Part shown: one piece after another, positions 7,893 through 17,400 of the stretch
How positions within the stretch are numbered: position 1 is the stretch's first letter
Layout: each line of letters opens with the position of its first letter
DNA from: Chitinispirillaceae bacterium
GTDB lineage: Bacteria > Fibrobacterota > Chitinivibrionia > Chitinivibrionales > Chitinispirillaceae
Direction: 5' to 3'
NCBI GenBank assembly: GCA_016929595.1
Contig: JAFGIN010000159.1
Location: 1 to 64,000 of the forward strand
DNA: 64,000 bases
The notes under the pieces: model-generated
What the model saw: only the letters and a program-made list of their open reading frames with translations
Database searches by the model: none
What the model was told of the DNA's origin: nothing
Made by a program: the position numbers and the translations under genes

Positions 7893-10625
7893 TCAATGAA
7901 TAATAAATCTAACAGCGTTACAATTTTCTCCTGATAGACTTTTTTGTGCTGAATTTGATACACTGAGGATATATGTTCCTTTAGCTAACGTATTCTGTGT
8001 CAGGTCGATATCAATAAGGGTATGGTGTTCATTGAAATGCCAGGTGTGAATTTTGCGCCCGGATAAATTATAAAGTGATGCATGCGAAATACCATTGTCC
8101 TGATTATTTATAAACAATTTTGACCCGTTATTGTGAATACTGATCCGTTTTGCAGGGCTTATTTTAATTGATGTAATATCTCCGGGAAGTGGATAGTCAA
8201 TCTCGATGCCTTGTGGATTTTTTGGATCTACATCGAGGCGTGGCCATACAAGTTTACCATTGCGCTGATTTGAGACGTTATATTCAGCACCAAGTTCCAT
8301 TGAATTAAGATCAAGCCACAGCGCCACTCTTTTATATTCATCTGTTGTTAATTTCACATTGTTATGAGCTCCATCGATATGTTTTTTGAGTGGTGCATAT
8401 GATGCTCCGAATTTTCCGGGAGTTGTCCTTGAACCACCTTTGATAGGGGTTTTTATATCGCCATTGATGAATGGATTTCCGTCTCCGCAGAAATAAAAAG
8501 CATATTTTTTTAAACTGCTGAAAGACATGTTAGGACCTTTCCCTTTTTCTGCATGGCATGACTTACAGTTTTTATCAAAAACAGGTTTTACCAGACGGGC
8601 AAAATTTACCGGTTCCACTCCTCCGGCATCAGGTGTTAAACTGGATGGTGCACGTTTAAATGCAATCCTGTTAGCGCTTACCGGTGTTGCCTTCCATTTG
8701 TTTTCATGGCAGCCGATACATGTCATCTGTTCACCTTCATGTACATAGGTTGCTGTACGCATCGACTGTACCGCCAGTCCTTTTTCGTCGAGTAGCTGAA
8801 AATAGAGAATTTTTCCGACAGGTGCTTCACAATAAACACTACCGTCGGATTCAACCGGAACAGTTCCCAGAGACATTCTCGCAAGTGCTTCTGCAGGATA
8901 TCCGTTTCGTGGATCACTGATCAGTTTGGTTTCTTTTGGAAAGACCTGCACAATTCTCATTGCAGAAACTTTCGTTCCTGCTGGAAGTGGAATGTCCCCC
9001 TCATACACGTCACTTACCTTAATTGTCGCACGGTAATGTCCTTTTTCATTTTTGCGTTCACCTTGCCAGGTTGCAGTTGCAAGAGCCTGGGGTTTGTTTC
9101 TGGGTTTTACAGGAATTGGGTCAATCGGCATCCATGAACTACTACTGTATATAAGCTGTTCGCTGCCGAATCTGTCGCGAAGGATTATTGTTTTGTTTTT
9201 ATTACAAATGTAATAATCTTCACTGAGCGGCCAGGCTGTTCCATAGGGCCCCGAAGCATCGGGCCAGTTGTTCCAGACTGATGTAATTCGTTTTACCTGT
9301 GAGACTTTGTTATCGTCTTCAATTGTGGGATCGATCATGATAAGTTCACCAAAAGAGTATCCATGGTGAGCTGTCGCTGTCGCAATGTACTTGTGAGAAT
9401 TCGGTATCGCACGGATATTTAATTCTGCAATCGGCCTGCTGAACCTTCCATCACTCCAGTTACTACCGGTAAAGGTCTGCAATGGTAACGGATAATTTCC
9501 ATGGTGTGAACGGGGATCACGGCCATCAGGGTAACAGGTCCATAAATGGTGTGCAATACAATCATCACGATCGACATAATCCCATCGGGTGTAAACAATC
9601 TTTCCATTATTGTCTACACTGGGATGCCATTCGTTGGTTTCATGGTAACTTAAACAGATAATATCACTTCCATCATCTTTCATGGAATGCAAAGTAAAGG
9701 TCGGTTTGCCTTTTGTATGACAGCGTCCATATCCTCCTCTGCGATCTGATATAAAAACAATACGTCCGCCTGGCAGCCATATCGGGTCAAAATCGTTATG
9801 ATTTGAATTCTGCAGGAAATTATTCTCCAGTGAAACTCCATCAGTAAGCTGAGTCAGATTTGTTCCATCAATATTAACTTTGAAGATGTGGTAACATTTG
9901 TTCGTTTTCGGGGACCAGGAAAAAAGGATTGTTTTTCCATCATAGGAAAGATCGGGTGAGAGGAATGCGCCTCCCGAGAGATTTGATCCCTTGAAGGAAC
10001 CATTAACGCAGCTGGAGTTTTTGAGCACGTCGATTAGCTGTGGCTTTGATGTTTTAACATCTTTTAACATGTAAAGACCGCCGCCAACGTTGATATTCCA
10101 GGGATTATACTGGCAGCACATGTGCTTTTCATTATTTGGAAAATAATACCCGACAAAGAGAATAGAATCAAAATCCATCAGCGGGTTGTCCATCGCTATT
10201 GCACGGTTGAGTGCAGCCAGTTCGATATATTGTTCCTTATCTCCGGATAAACTCTCTGCTGATGTCTTAGAAAGTGTTCTTATTGCCTGAGGCTGGAAAT
10301 TTTCCAGAAGACGTTGATAAAAGGCAATACGAGGAGAGGGGTTCTGACGTTTGAGATCCTGCAGAAGAAGCCTGGTCCGTCGTAACAGGATATCATAGGG
10401 GGTTCGGTCACCAGGAAGAATCAGGGTGTTGGTGTCAAAAGCATCACTTTCTTTGACTGAACTTTTTTTCAGGCTGCTGCTGTTGCCAATAACCTTCTGG
10501 TGCAGTTCCTCATATTGCTGTTCCCAGTATTCTCTCTGGAGCGGGGTACTTTCAATGGCGTTGCCGAAGACGTCAGAATTAACCAATGTAATAATAATAA
10601 ATTGAAAAACAAAAAAAATTCTCAT
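7893..10625 (-). CDS. HzsA-related propeller di-haem cytochrome with C-terminal Por-like domain
   Basis: The 910-aa protein has a signal peptide, an N-terminal helical region and WD40/TolB-like blades (FLSPDLSYDGKTILFSW, DFDPIWLPGGRIVFISDRRGG, HPSVDNNGKIVYTRWDYVDRD). Two haem c sites follow, CIGCH near residue 635 and CKSCH near 688. This order is that of the hydrazine synthase alpha-subunit-like family, whose members are widespread outside anammox bacteria and mostly uncharacterised. The last 90 residues (ASLYNLSGRKIHTW, KGTYILSVSN) look like a Por/T9SS-type sorting domain, so surface location is inferred. It is the first gene of a three-gene unit. Hydrazine synthesis itself is not supported, as no HzsB/HzsC partner is seen. 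Confidence 0.82.
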   Translation of the reverse strand: MRIFFVFQFIIITLVNSDVFGNAIESTPLQREYWEQQYEELHQKVIGNSSSLKKSSVKESDAFDTNTLILPGDRTPYDILLRRTRLLLQDLKRQNPSPRIAFYQRLLENFQPQAIRTLSKTSAESLSGDKEQYIELAALNRAIAMDNPLMDFDSILFVGYYFPNNEKHMCCQYNPWNINVGGGLYMLKDVKTSKPQLIDVLKNSSCVNGSFKGSNLSGGAFLSPDLSYDGKTILFSWSPKTNKCYHIFKVNIDGTNLTQLTDGVSLENNFLQNSNHNDFDPIWLPGGRIVFISDRRGGYGRCHTKGKPTFTLHSMKDDGSDIICLSYHETNEWHPSVDNNGKIVYTRWDYVDRDDCIAHHLWTCYPDGRDPRSHHGNYPLPLQTFTGSNWSDGRFSRPIAELNIRAIPNSHKYIATATAHHGYSFGELIMIDPTIEDDNKVSQVKRITSVWNNWPDASGPYGTAWPLSEDYYICNKNKTIILRDRFGSEQLIYSSSSWMPIDPIPVKPRNKPQALATATWQGERKNEKGHYRATIKVSDVYEGDIPLPAGTKVSAMRIVQVFPKETKLISDPRNGYPAEALARMSLGTVPVESDGSVYCEAPVGKILYFQLLDEKGLAVQSMRTATYVHEGEQMTCIGCHENKWKATPVSANRIAFKRAPSSLTPDAGGVEPVNFARLVKPVFDKNCKSCHAEKGKGPNMSFSSLKKYAFYFCGDGNPFINGDIKTPIKGGSRTTPGKFGASYAPLKKHIDGAHNNVKLTTDEYKRVALWLDLNSMELGAEYNVSNQRNGKLVWPRLDVDPKNPQGIEIDYPLPGDITSIKISPAKRISIHNNGSKLFINNQDNGISHASLYNLSGRKIHTWHFNEHHTLIDIDLTQNTLAKGTYILSVSNSAQKSLSGENCNAVRFIIH

Positions 10626-10948
10626 TCAAAACCCTTCTTGTTGCAGAACATGGAAAAAGGACTTTATCTGATTCAGGGATACCACCCTGAGAGAACCACT
10701 GATGCTATAATCCTATAATATATATCTACTTTTCCGGATCGGCTGAAAAAGGTAAGGATAATTGATCTGTTTTTTTTGTGAAAATTGAAAAAAATATGTA
10801 TATCATATCTTTAAGTCATTGTTTTATAATAACTATTAATAAAATGAACAAGTTTTTCAGTATAAAATATCTATAAGGTATGTTTCGTGATATATGCACA
10901 AATCATTCACGATTCCACGCACGGGGAGATGTTAAACTGTAAACCTGA
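10626..10948. other. Gene-free AT-rich stretch upstream of the cytochrome cassette
   Basis: This 323-bp gap separates the kinase stop from the cassette start and must carry the cassette promoter on the minus strand. I could not pick a convincing -35/-10 pair. There is no RNA gene or repeat that I recognise. Confidence 0.4.
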
Positions 10949-13018
10949 TTAAAAATCACTGAGTTTCTGGTTTGCGAGTTTGAAACGGGTGTGTTCGGGG
11001 CGGGATAGATATGCTTTTTTAAGTGAGTTCCAGGCTATCATTGCCTGCTGACGCGATTGTGGTGAGCGCGTCGTATTGAAACGGTTATCGTAAGTGAGAG
11101 CTGCGAAGTAAAGTGCATCATTTCGAATCTGCTGAGTGCTGCGTACAGTGCCGGGGCGGGTCATAGCTTCTTCAAATTTGTTAAGCGCCAGTTTGTCCTG
11201 CCCCTGCAGTGATGCGACCCTGCCTTCAAGAAAAGTGTAAAAAGCATCATTAGAGGAAAAGGATTTCAGAACCTCTGCGGCATTTGAAACCTTACCCAGT
11301 TCAATATATGCAAGTGCAAGAAGAAGTTTACCTCTGGCTGCGTGCTTATTATCAGATGATACGTTGCGAAGCAATGTAATAACATCATTCCATGCACCGG
11401 TCCCTGATGCTGCGTCGGCACATTCTACAGTGTCGGTTTTTTCATATTTTTTAAGCAGGGCTCCGATGGCAGTGGTAGTCATTGAAGATGTCACCGGGAC
11501 AGATTGTCTGCCATTTTTTCTGGATGTGGTAACTGTACGAACAGTTTGTGATTTTGTTCTTTTTACAGGCTGCTGTTTACTGCTATCTGTTTGATCAGTT
11601 TGAAAGCCGGTATCAGGGGTGGCGTTGACTAACGGGATGGTGTCAATTCTGATCTGTGTGGTTGAGTCTGTATTCGTTTCTGAAATAGCCGCAGACAAAT
11701 CAGTCCCGGAGGGGGCAGAGTTTTTCTTTGCCGCAATATTGGAAAGAATAAACCAGACTAAAGAGAGAAAAACCAATGCAACAGGAATTAAAAAGAGTGG
11801 TTTTGTACTTTTGTGTGTAAAGGTATCGAGCGGCTGGAAATCAAAATGTTCAGGGTCATCAATATATTTTTTAATTGCAGACATAGTAGTATCTATAGTC
11901 ATTTCATCATAGATACTCTTAAGTGTGTTCTCCAGTTCTTTAGAGGTCTCGAACCTTTTGTTTTTTTCATAACGAAGGCATCTTTCAATTACTTTAATCA
12001 GCTCAGGTGTAACCTTTATCGGAAACGAATTAATTTTGCGGTAGGAGTGAAGTACTTTCATCCGCATAAGATTAGTAATTGTGTGCTGGGGGAATGTTTT
12101 TTCTCCGGTGAGAGCTTCATAGAGTATTGTACCGAAAGAATAGATATCACTGCGGTGATCGACTTCTGCTTCAGCCAATTGTTCCGGCGAGAGGTAGGGA
12201 AGCGTTCCGACAATGTAGCCGGAGACTGTGTGCAGATGAACTTCTGAGGGGCGTGCTATCCCAAAATCCATAAGCTTCACAGAACCATTTTTACCAATCA
12301 TTATATTGCCGGGTTTGAGATCGCGGTGAATAATTCCTTTATATGTCCTGCCGTATATTAAAAATTCTTCAGTGTGCGCATAAGCCAGAGCGCTGGCAAC
12401 CTGTATACCGATTGCGATACAGACGATCGGGGGTATGTTTTTACAGTTTTCAATAAGTGTTTCAAGTGATATACCTTCAACAAGTTCCATCTCAATATAG
12501 GGAAGCCCATTCCAATCGCCAACTACGTAGGTCTCAACGATGTTGGGGTGGTGCAGTTTTGAAGAGATTTTGATTTCTGTTTCAAACCGCTCCATAAGCT
12601 CAGCGCTTTCTGTTGGATATATCACCTTTACAGCACGGAAGAGCTCAAGCTGCTTATTCCAGATTTTGTAAACACGTGCCATACCGCCTTCGCCAAGCAA
12701 TCCGGAAATGATACCTGATCCTAAAGGAAGTGACTCTGTCCCATCGGGAAGGCGCGCAGCCTGTGATGGGGTCAGAAAGGATTTAATTTTAACATTTGAA
12801 TTGGTATAGGGGTTAATAATATCGTACTGGTCAGAAAAATGGTTCTGATTTTCCTGCTCAGATACAACCTGGTTATCATTAATTTCCCGGATTTCTATCA
12901 GGACACTTTCGTCAATCGATGGGTCAAAAGGCAGCGGCGTAGTTTCAGATGTAATTTCCGAAGTGGCGTCATCCGAATCGGATCGCTCAAAGATTTCATC
13001 AAAATTATCCTGATTCAT
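10949..13018 (-). CDS. PknB-type serine/threonine protein kinase with TM segment and TPR-like tail
   Basis: The 689-aa protein has an acidic N-terminal region of about 95 residues and then a complete Hanks-type kinase domain. This includes the glycine loop LGEGGMARVYK, the AVKVI lysine, HRDLKPGNIM, DFGIARP and an SPEQ activation-segment end. A single transmembrane helix follows (LFLIPVALVFLSLVWFILS, about residues 410-430), then a Ser/Thr-rich linker and about 170 residues of TPR-like helices (LLLALAYIELGKVSNAAEVL, ALNKFEEAMT). The catalytic side is expected in the cytoplasm and the TPR-like part in the periplasm, sensing envelope state. All key catalytic residues are present, so it should be active. 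No cognate phosphatase is adjacent. Confidence 0.93.
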   Translation of the reverse strand: MNQDNFDEIFERSDSDDATSEITSETTPLPFDPSIDESVLIEIREINDNQVVSEQENQNHFSDQYDIINPYTNSNVKIKSFLTPSQAARLPDGTESLPLGSGIISGLLGEGGMARVYKIWNKQLELFRAVKVIYPTESAELMERFETEIKISSKLHHPNIVETYVVGDWNGLPYIEMELVEGISLETLIENCKNIPPIVCIAIGIQVASALAYAHTEEFLIYGRTYKGIIHRDLKPGNIMIGKNGSVKLMDFGIARPSEVHLHTVSGYIVGTLPYLSPEQLAEAEVDHRSDIYSFGTILYEALTGEKTFPQHTITNLMRMKVLHSYRKINSFPIKVTPELIKVIERCLRYEKNKRFETSKELENTLKSIYDEMTIDTTMSAIKKYIDDPEHFDFQPLDTFTHKSTKPLFLIPVALVFLSLVWFILSNIAAKKNSAPSGTDLSAAISETNTDSTTQIRIDTIPLVNATPDTGFQTDQTDSSKQQPVKRTKSQTVRTVTTSRKNGRQSVPVTSSMTTTAIGALLKKYEKTDTVECADAASGTGAWNDVITLLRNVSSDNKHAARGKLLLALAYIELGKVSNAAEVLKSFSSNDAFYTFLEGRVASLQGQDKLALNKFEEAMTRPGTVRSTQQIRNDALYFAALTYDNRFNTTRSPQSRQQAMIAWNSLKKAYLSRPEHTRFKLANQKLSDF

Positions 13019-13317
13019 GCTTTGAAATATCCTGAAATCTTAAAACGTATCACATCCGCTCCTTTGACTGATGTGTATGGAAATTTACCTGATACAGGAA
13101 TTTATCATCATAAAATAGAAAATCCACTAAGCAATCAGAATTATACCCATTCAATACCATACGTATTAAGGATGTCTGGTATAGATAGGTTTTTTGGAAG
13201 CATTTTTGATGAATATACATTCCGCACAGGCATCATTCTGAATGCCGAAATAGTGTAATAATATAAAATAACATATAATTCATATTAAAAAAAAATTATA
13301 TTCTAAAATAGAAAAGC

Positions 13318-13346
13318 TTGACTTGAACTTGTCATTAAGTGATAAA
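13318..13346 (+). promoter_or_regulatory. Candidate sigma-70-type promoter for the beta-helix/InlB gene pair
   Basis: TTGACT (13318-13323) and GATAAA (13341-13346) are separated by 17 bp and lie about 84 bp before the ATG at 13430. The -35 is near consensus and the -10 is weaker. The stretch 13019-13429 otherwise holds no gene I can support. Confidence 0.4.
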
Positions 13347-13429
13347 TTGTGCATGTAATGGAAAATCCAATCCCGAATCTTTTGTAAGCGATTGATTTTA
13401 ATGTGGTTGCGAAATTCAGGGTGATTGTT

Positions 13430-14386
13430 ATGAATCTGTTTCACGTTGGTTTGGTTATTGTAACGATTTTTTCTGCTGTTTCAGCGCAGGTTAAAATCAG
13501 TGGCAAAATCCAGGATACACTTCTGAGTGCAGAGCGGAACCCTTTTATAATAAACGATAATGTGGTAGTACCAGCCGGACAGAAGCTGGTTATTACAAAA
13601 GGGTGTGTGCTTCTTTTTAAACCATTTACCAGCATATCTGTTGAAGGCTCCCTGATTGTTCAGGGGGATAGTGAGAATCAGGTGATATTTACATCTGAAT
13701 ATGACACGCGTTTCAATCGCGCCTCGTCTCAGTTTCCAAACCCTTTTGACTGGAATGGTATTTTAATTGGCCAGAACGCAGGTGAAGTGCATATGTCATA
13801 TTTTTCAGTTGCATATTCTGTATATGGAGTTAAATCGTATAAATCTGATATCATAATTGAGAATGGTGTTTTCAGCAGTAATGGGCAATCAAATATATCA
13901 ATTAACGAGGTAATGATAAATGTTGCAGATGGTATTGCTTACAGTTATCGACAGAATGCTCCACTTACACATAATGTTAAAAGTATAGAAGAAAAAACTT
14001 ACGGACGTTCTGTAACTGTCCCCGGGGATTCCTCTGTAACAATAACAGAGGATAAAAAGCCGATAGACTGGTATAAAGTGGCACAGATCGGATGTATTGG
14101 AGGTGGTTCGCTCAGTCTGGCTGCAACGCTGTATTTCTTTATAAATGCTGTTAACAATCAGAACATATATCTTCATACAGCTGATGTTGCACAACAGGTA
14201 ACATACAAAAAGAGAAGAAATTCCAGCTGTACATTTTCAATCGTGAGTGCTGTTCCGACTGTATTGTTTACGGGGGGGGCTGCAGCGCTTTTTATCCTTG
14301 AAAAAAGAGAATCAGAAAATAAAAAAATTTCAATGTCACCCAGCTTTGGAGACTGTAATGGTTTCGTACTTGCATTAGAATTTTAA
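13430..14386 (+). CDS. Secreted right-handed beta-helix-like protein with C-terminal membrane hairpin
   Basis: ATG 13430 follows AGGGTG with good spacing and begins a signal peptide (LFHVGLVIVTIFSAVSA), giving 318 aa; an upstream in-frame GTG at 13403 is less likely. Residues about 25-170 carry beta-helix-type repeats (VPAGQKLVITKGCVLLF, SISVEGSLIVQGD, VIFTSEYD) as in NosD-like or pectate-lyase-like folds. Two hydrophobic helices near the end (GGGSLSLAATLYFFINA and TVLFTGGAAALFILE) flank a charged loop, an arrangement that also occurs at the end of the PEGA protein at 35710-36591. The InlB-repeat lipoprotein gene begins 14 bp downstream, so the two are probably cotranscribed. Function unknown. 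Confidence 0.7.
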   Translation: MNLFHVGLVIVTIFSAVSAQVKISGKIQDTLLSAERNPFIINDNVVVPAGQKLVITKGCVLLFKPFTSISVEGSLIVQGDSENQVIFTSEYDTRFNRASSQFPNPFDWNGILIGQNAGEVHMSYFSVAYSVYGVKSYKSDIIIENGVFSSNGQSNISINEVMINVADGIAYSYRQNAPLTHNVKSIEEKTYGRSVTVPGDSSVTITEDKKPIDWYKVAQIGCIGGGSLSLAATLYFFINAVNNQNIYLHTADVAQQVTYKKRRNSSCTFSIVSAVPTVLFTGGAAALFILEKRESENKKISMSPSFGDCNGFVLALEF

Positions 14387-14400
14387 AGTGGAGGTAGCTT

Positions 14401-17400
14401 TTGGCTATGTCTTTCATCTCACGACCTGTCGTTCGATTCATCCCGCTTTCAATGCTGTTTTTAGTATTTGCGTGTTATTTCAAGAATTCCAACCCGTTAG
14501 ATCCCGATTCGAAGGACTACAGGTCTCCATCTTTCGAGTTGCAATCTGATAGCGGGTATGTTAAAGAGGGTGACACAGTGCACAGAACTTCGGCCAGACT
14601 TTCCTGTAAAGGCAATAGGGATGAGTGTCTCTTTCAGATAAAATTGAATGACGGAGACACAACTGCATGGCAGTCTGAAGGAATATTTCTGCTTGAAGGA
14701 TTGAAAGATACAGTGCAGAATGTGATTGTAAACTGTAAATATAGAGGTGGAATTGAAAAGTTTACAAAAAGTGTTATATTTTATGTTTTGACAGATAATT
14801 ACATTCCGAAATTCAGCTCTGTTCAAGACACAACCATATATGTAACCTCGGATTCGCTGCAGCGTCTGATACTGTCAGTGCTTGTCACCGGTTCAACGCC
14901 GATCTCATTTCAGTGGTACAAGGATACTACGATTATTCATGGACAGGTACAAAATGATTTACTCATAAAAAATTTCGGTAGTAAGGATACAGGCGTTTAC
15001 TATTGTATCGCAGCAAACGAGTATGATACAGTAAAAGGACCGCCAATGCGCGTTATAGTTGGAACAATTCCAGCATATGTTACGATTACCTACGACGGAA
15101 ACGGCAATACCTCTGGTGATGTTCCTTTCGATGCAAATACCTACTCTGAAGGCTCAACGATTACTGTCAAGATGAATGTTGGAAATCTCGAAAAAACGAG
15201 CTTTATTTTCAATGGCTGGTATACACAGGTTGATGGAGGTGGAATCTCTTATTTTCCCCCCGGCGCTGAGATAAAAAATGCGAGGTCTGATATTATTCTT
15301 TATGCATCATGGAGTAAAATCAGAAAATACAGTCTCCAATATCTAGAAAACGAAGCAACATCAGGAAAGCCTCCCGTTGATGCAAATCAGTACGATTCCG
15401 GTGCGGGTGTTATCGTAATGGGAAATATCGGGTCGCTGAAAAAAGAGAATTATACCTTCGTGGGATGGAATACGGCTGCAGATAACAGCGGTGTCAACTA
15501 CCATCCTGGGGTTAAATTAATAATACATAATGAGAATGTGAGGCTGTATGCCAAATGGACTCAGCGTCCTGTATGTAAAGTTGTTTATGATGGTAATGGA
15601 AATAGTGCAGGTACAGTTCCTGTTGATACAAATTCTTACGAAATCGGTTCAAAAATTCTAACTAAAAATGCTGGTGATCTTGTCAGAACCGATGGATACT
15701 CATTCATAGGTTGGAATACGCTTAAAGACGGGAATGGTACTTTTTATGGCGTAAACTTTGAAATACAATTAATTGACACAGTTACAATACTCTATGCTAA
15801 TTGGACAAAAGACAGTACTTTTTCTATAACATATAATGGCAATGGTAATACATCGGGCGAACCACCTGTTGATGAAAATGATTATAAAATGGGTGCTTTT
15901 GCAATATTGAAAGCAAATGAATCAGGTTTGGCACGTGCAGGATACCGTTTCAGAGGATGGTGTACTGATAATGATGGAGCCGGCAAAATTTATTCGCCCT
16001 CTGATACTATAACGATATTGGGGCCTACTGTTTTTTTTGCAAACTGGTATCAGATTGTTACCTTCAATGTAGTTTACAATGGCAATGGGAATACTTCAGG
16101 AACTGTTCCTGTTGATACTATGCAATATGAGGCTGGCAGTAATATAAGGGTTCATCAGAACTACAATGGATTAAAAAAGGATTCTTTTGTATTTGCGGGA
16201 TGGAATACTGCCAGTGATGGGAATGGAACACAGGTGTACCCAGGGAGTTTTCTGACTGTTGATTCATCAATAACGTTGTATGCACGCTGGACACAGAGCG
16301 CAACAATCTCAGTTACCTACAATGCAAATGGAAGCACATCAGGAGTTGCTCCTGTGGACAGCAACAGATACATTTCTGGCGCATCTGCAAAGGTGAAGCT
16401 CAATTCCGGCAATCTTTCCAAAGCTGGTTTTTCGTTTGTCGGATGGACAACACAAGCCGATGGTTCAGGTATTTCATATGCCACTGAAGAAACATTTACG
16501 GTAACTCAAAATGTAACTCTTTATGCAAAATGGTCGAAAAATGTTACATTCAATGTTACCTATAATGGAAATTCAAATACTGAAGGCACTGTACCAGTTG
16601 ATGCCAACGCTTATGAATCGGGATTTACAGCTATTGTAAAAGGAAATACAGGAAATCTTTCCCGTGACGGATATAAATTTACCGGATGGAATCGTAATGC
16701 TGATGGCTCCGGGACAGTTTATACATCAAATTCTGAAATGAAAATTGATACAAGTAATGTTGTTCTGTATGCTGTCTGGACTAAAATGTCAACCGAAACA
16801 TTTAAAGTATACTACTTCGGAAACAGCAATACTGGTGGTAGTATTCCCACAGATAATTCACACTACACTAAAGGCACCTATGCGAGGGTGTTATCGAATT
16901 CCGGGCATCTGGTTAAAACCGGATATCTGTTTGCCGGATGGAGTACAGGGGCTTCAGAAACAATCGATAACCTTTTCATGCCCGGAGACCAGATAGAAGT
17001 TACTGATACTGTCAAACTTTATGCTGTCTGGACACAAGATGAACTTTTCAAAGTAATATACATGCCCAATGGAGCAGCAAGCGGCACTGTACCTTATGAT
17101 GAAAATGCATATCTCCTGGGAATATCTGTTACGGTTAAAGGTAATTCCGGAAATCTTGAAAAGACGGGAAGTACTTTTTCTGGGTGGAATACAAAAAGTG
17201 ATGGAAAAGGTGATACGTATACTGAAAATACCCAATTCGTAAAGAATTCAAAAGATGATACACTGTATGCAAAATGGAGTGAAAATCCAACATACAGTAT
17301 TACTTACTTCAGCAATAACTCTACATCAGGTCGTCCACCTTCTGATGTTAATACCTATGAAACTGGTGTTACCGTCACTGTAAAGCACAATAGCGGGAAT

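Noticed and set aside
7893-10625. Reading the HzsA-like protein as a true hydrazine synthase (anammox)
   Set aside because: Only alpha-subunit-like architecture is present; no HzsB/HzsC or hydrazine dehydrogenase genes are nearby, and HzsA-like proteins are common in non-anammox bacteria.
12839-13258. 139-codon plus-strand frame over the kinase N-terminus and upstream gap
   Set aside because: Its first half is antisense to the well-supported kinase gene, it has no SD or recognisable domain, and base use fits a chance frame.
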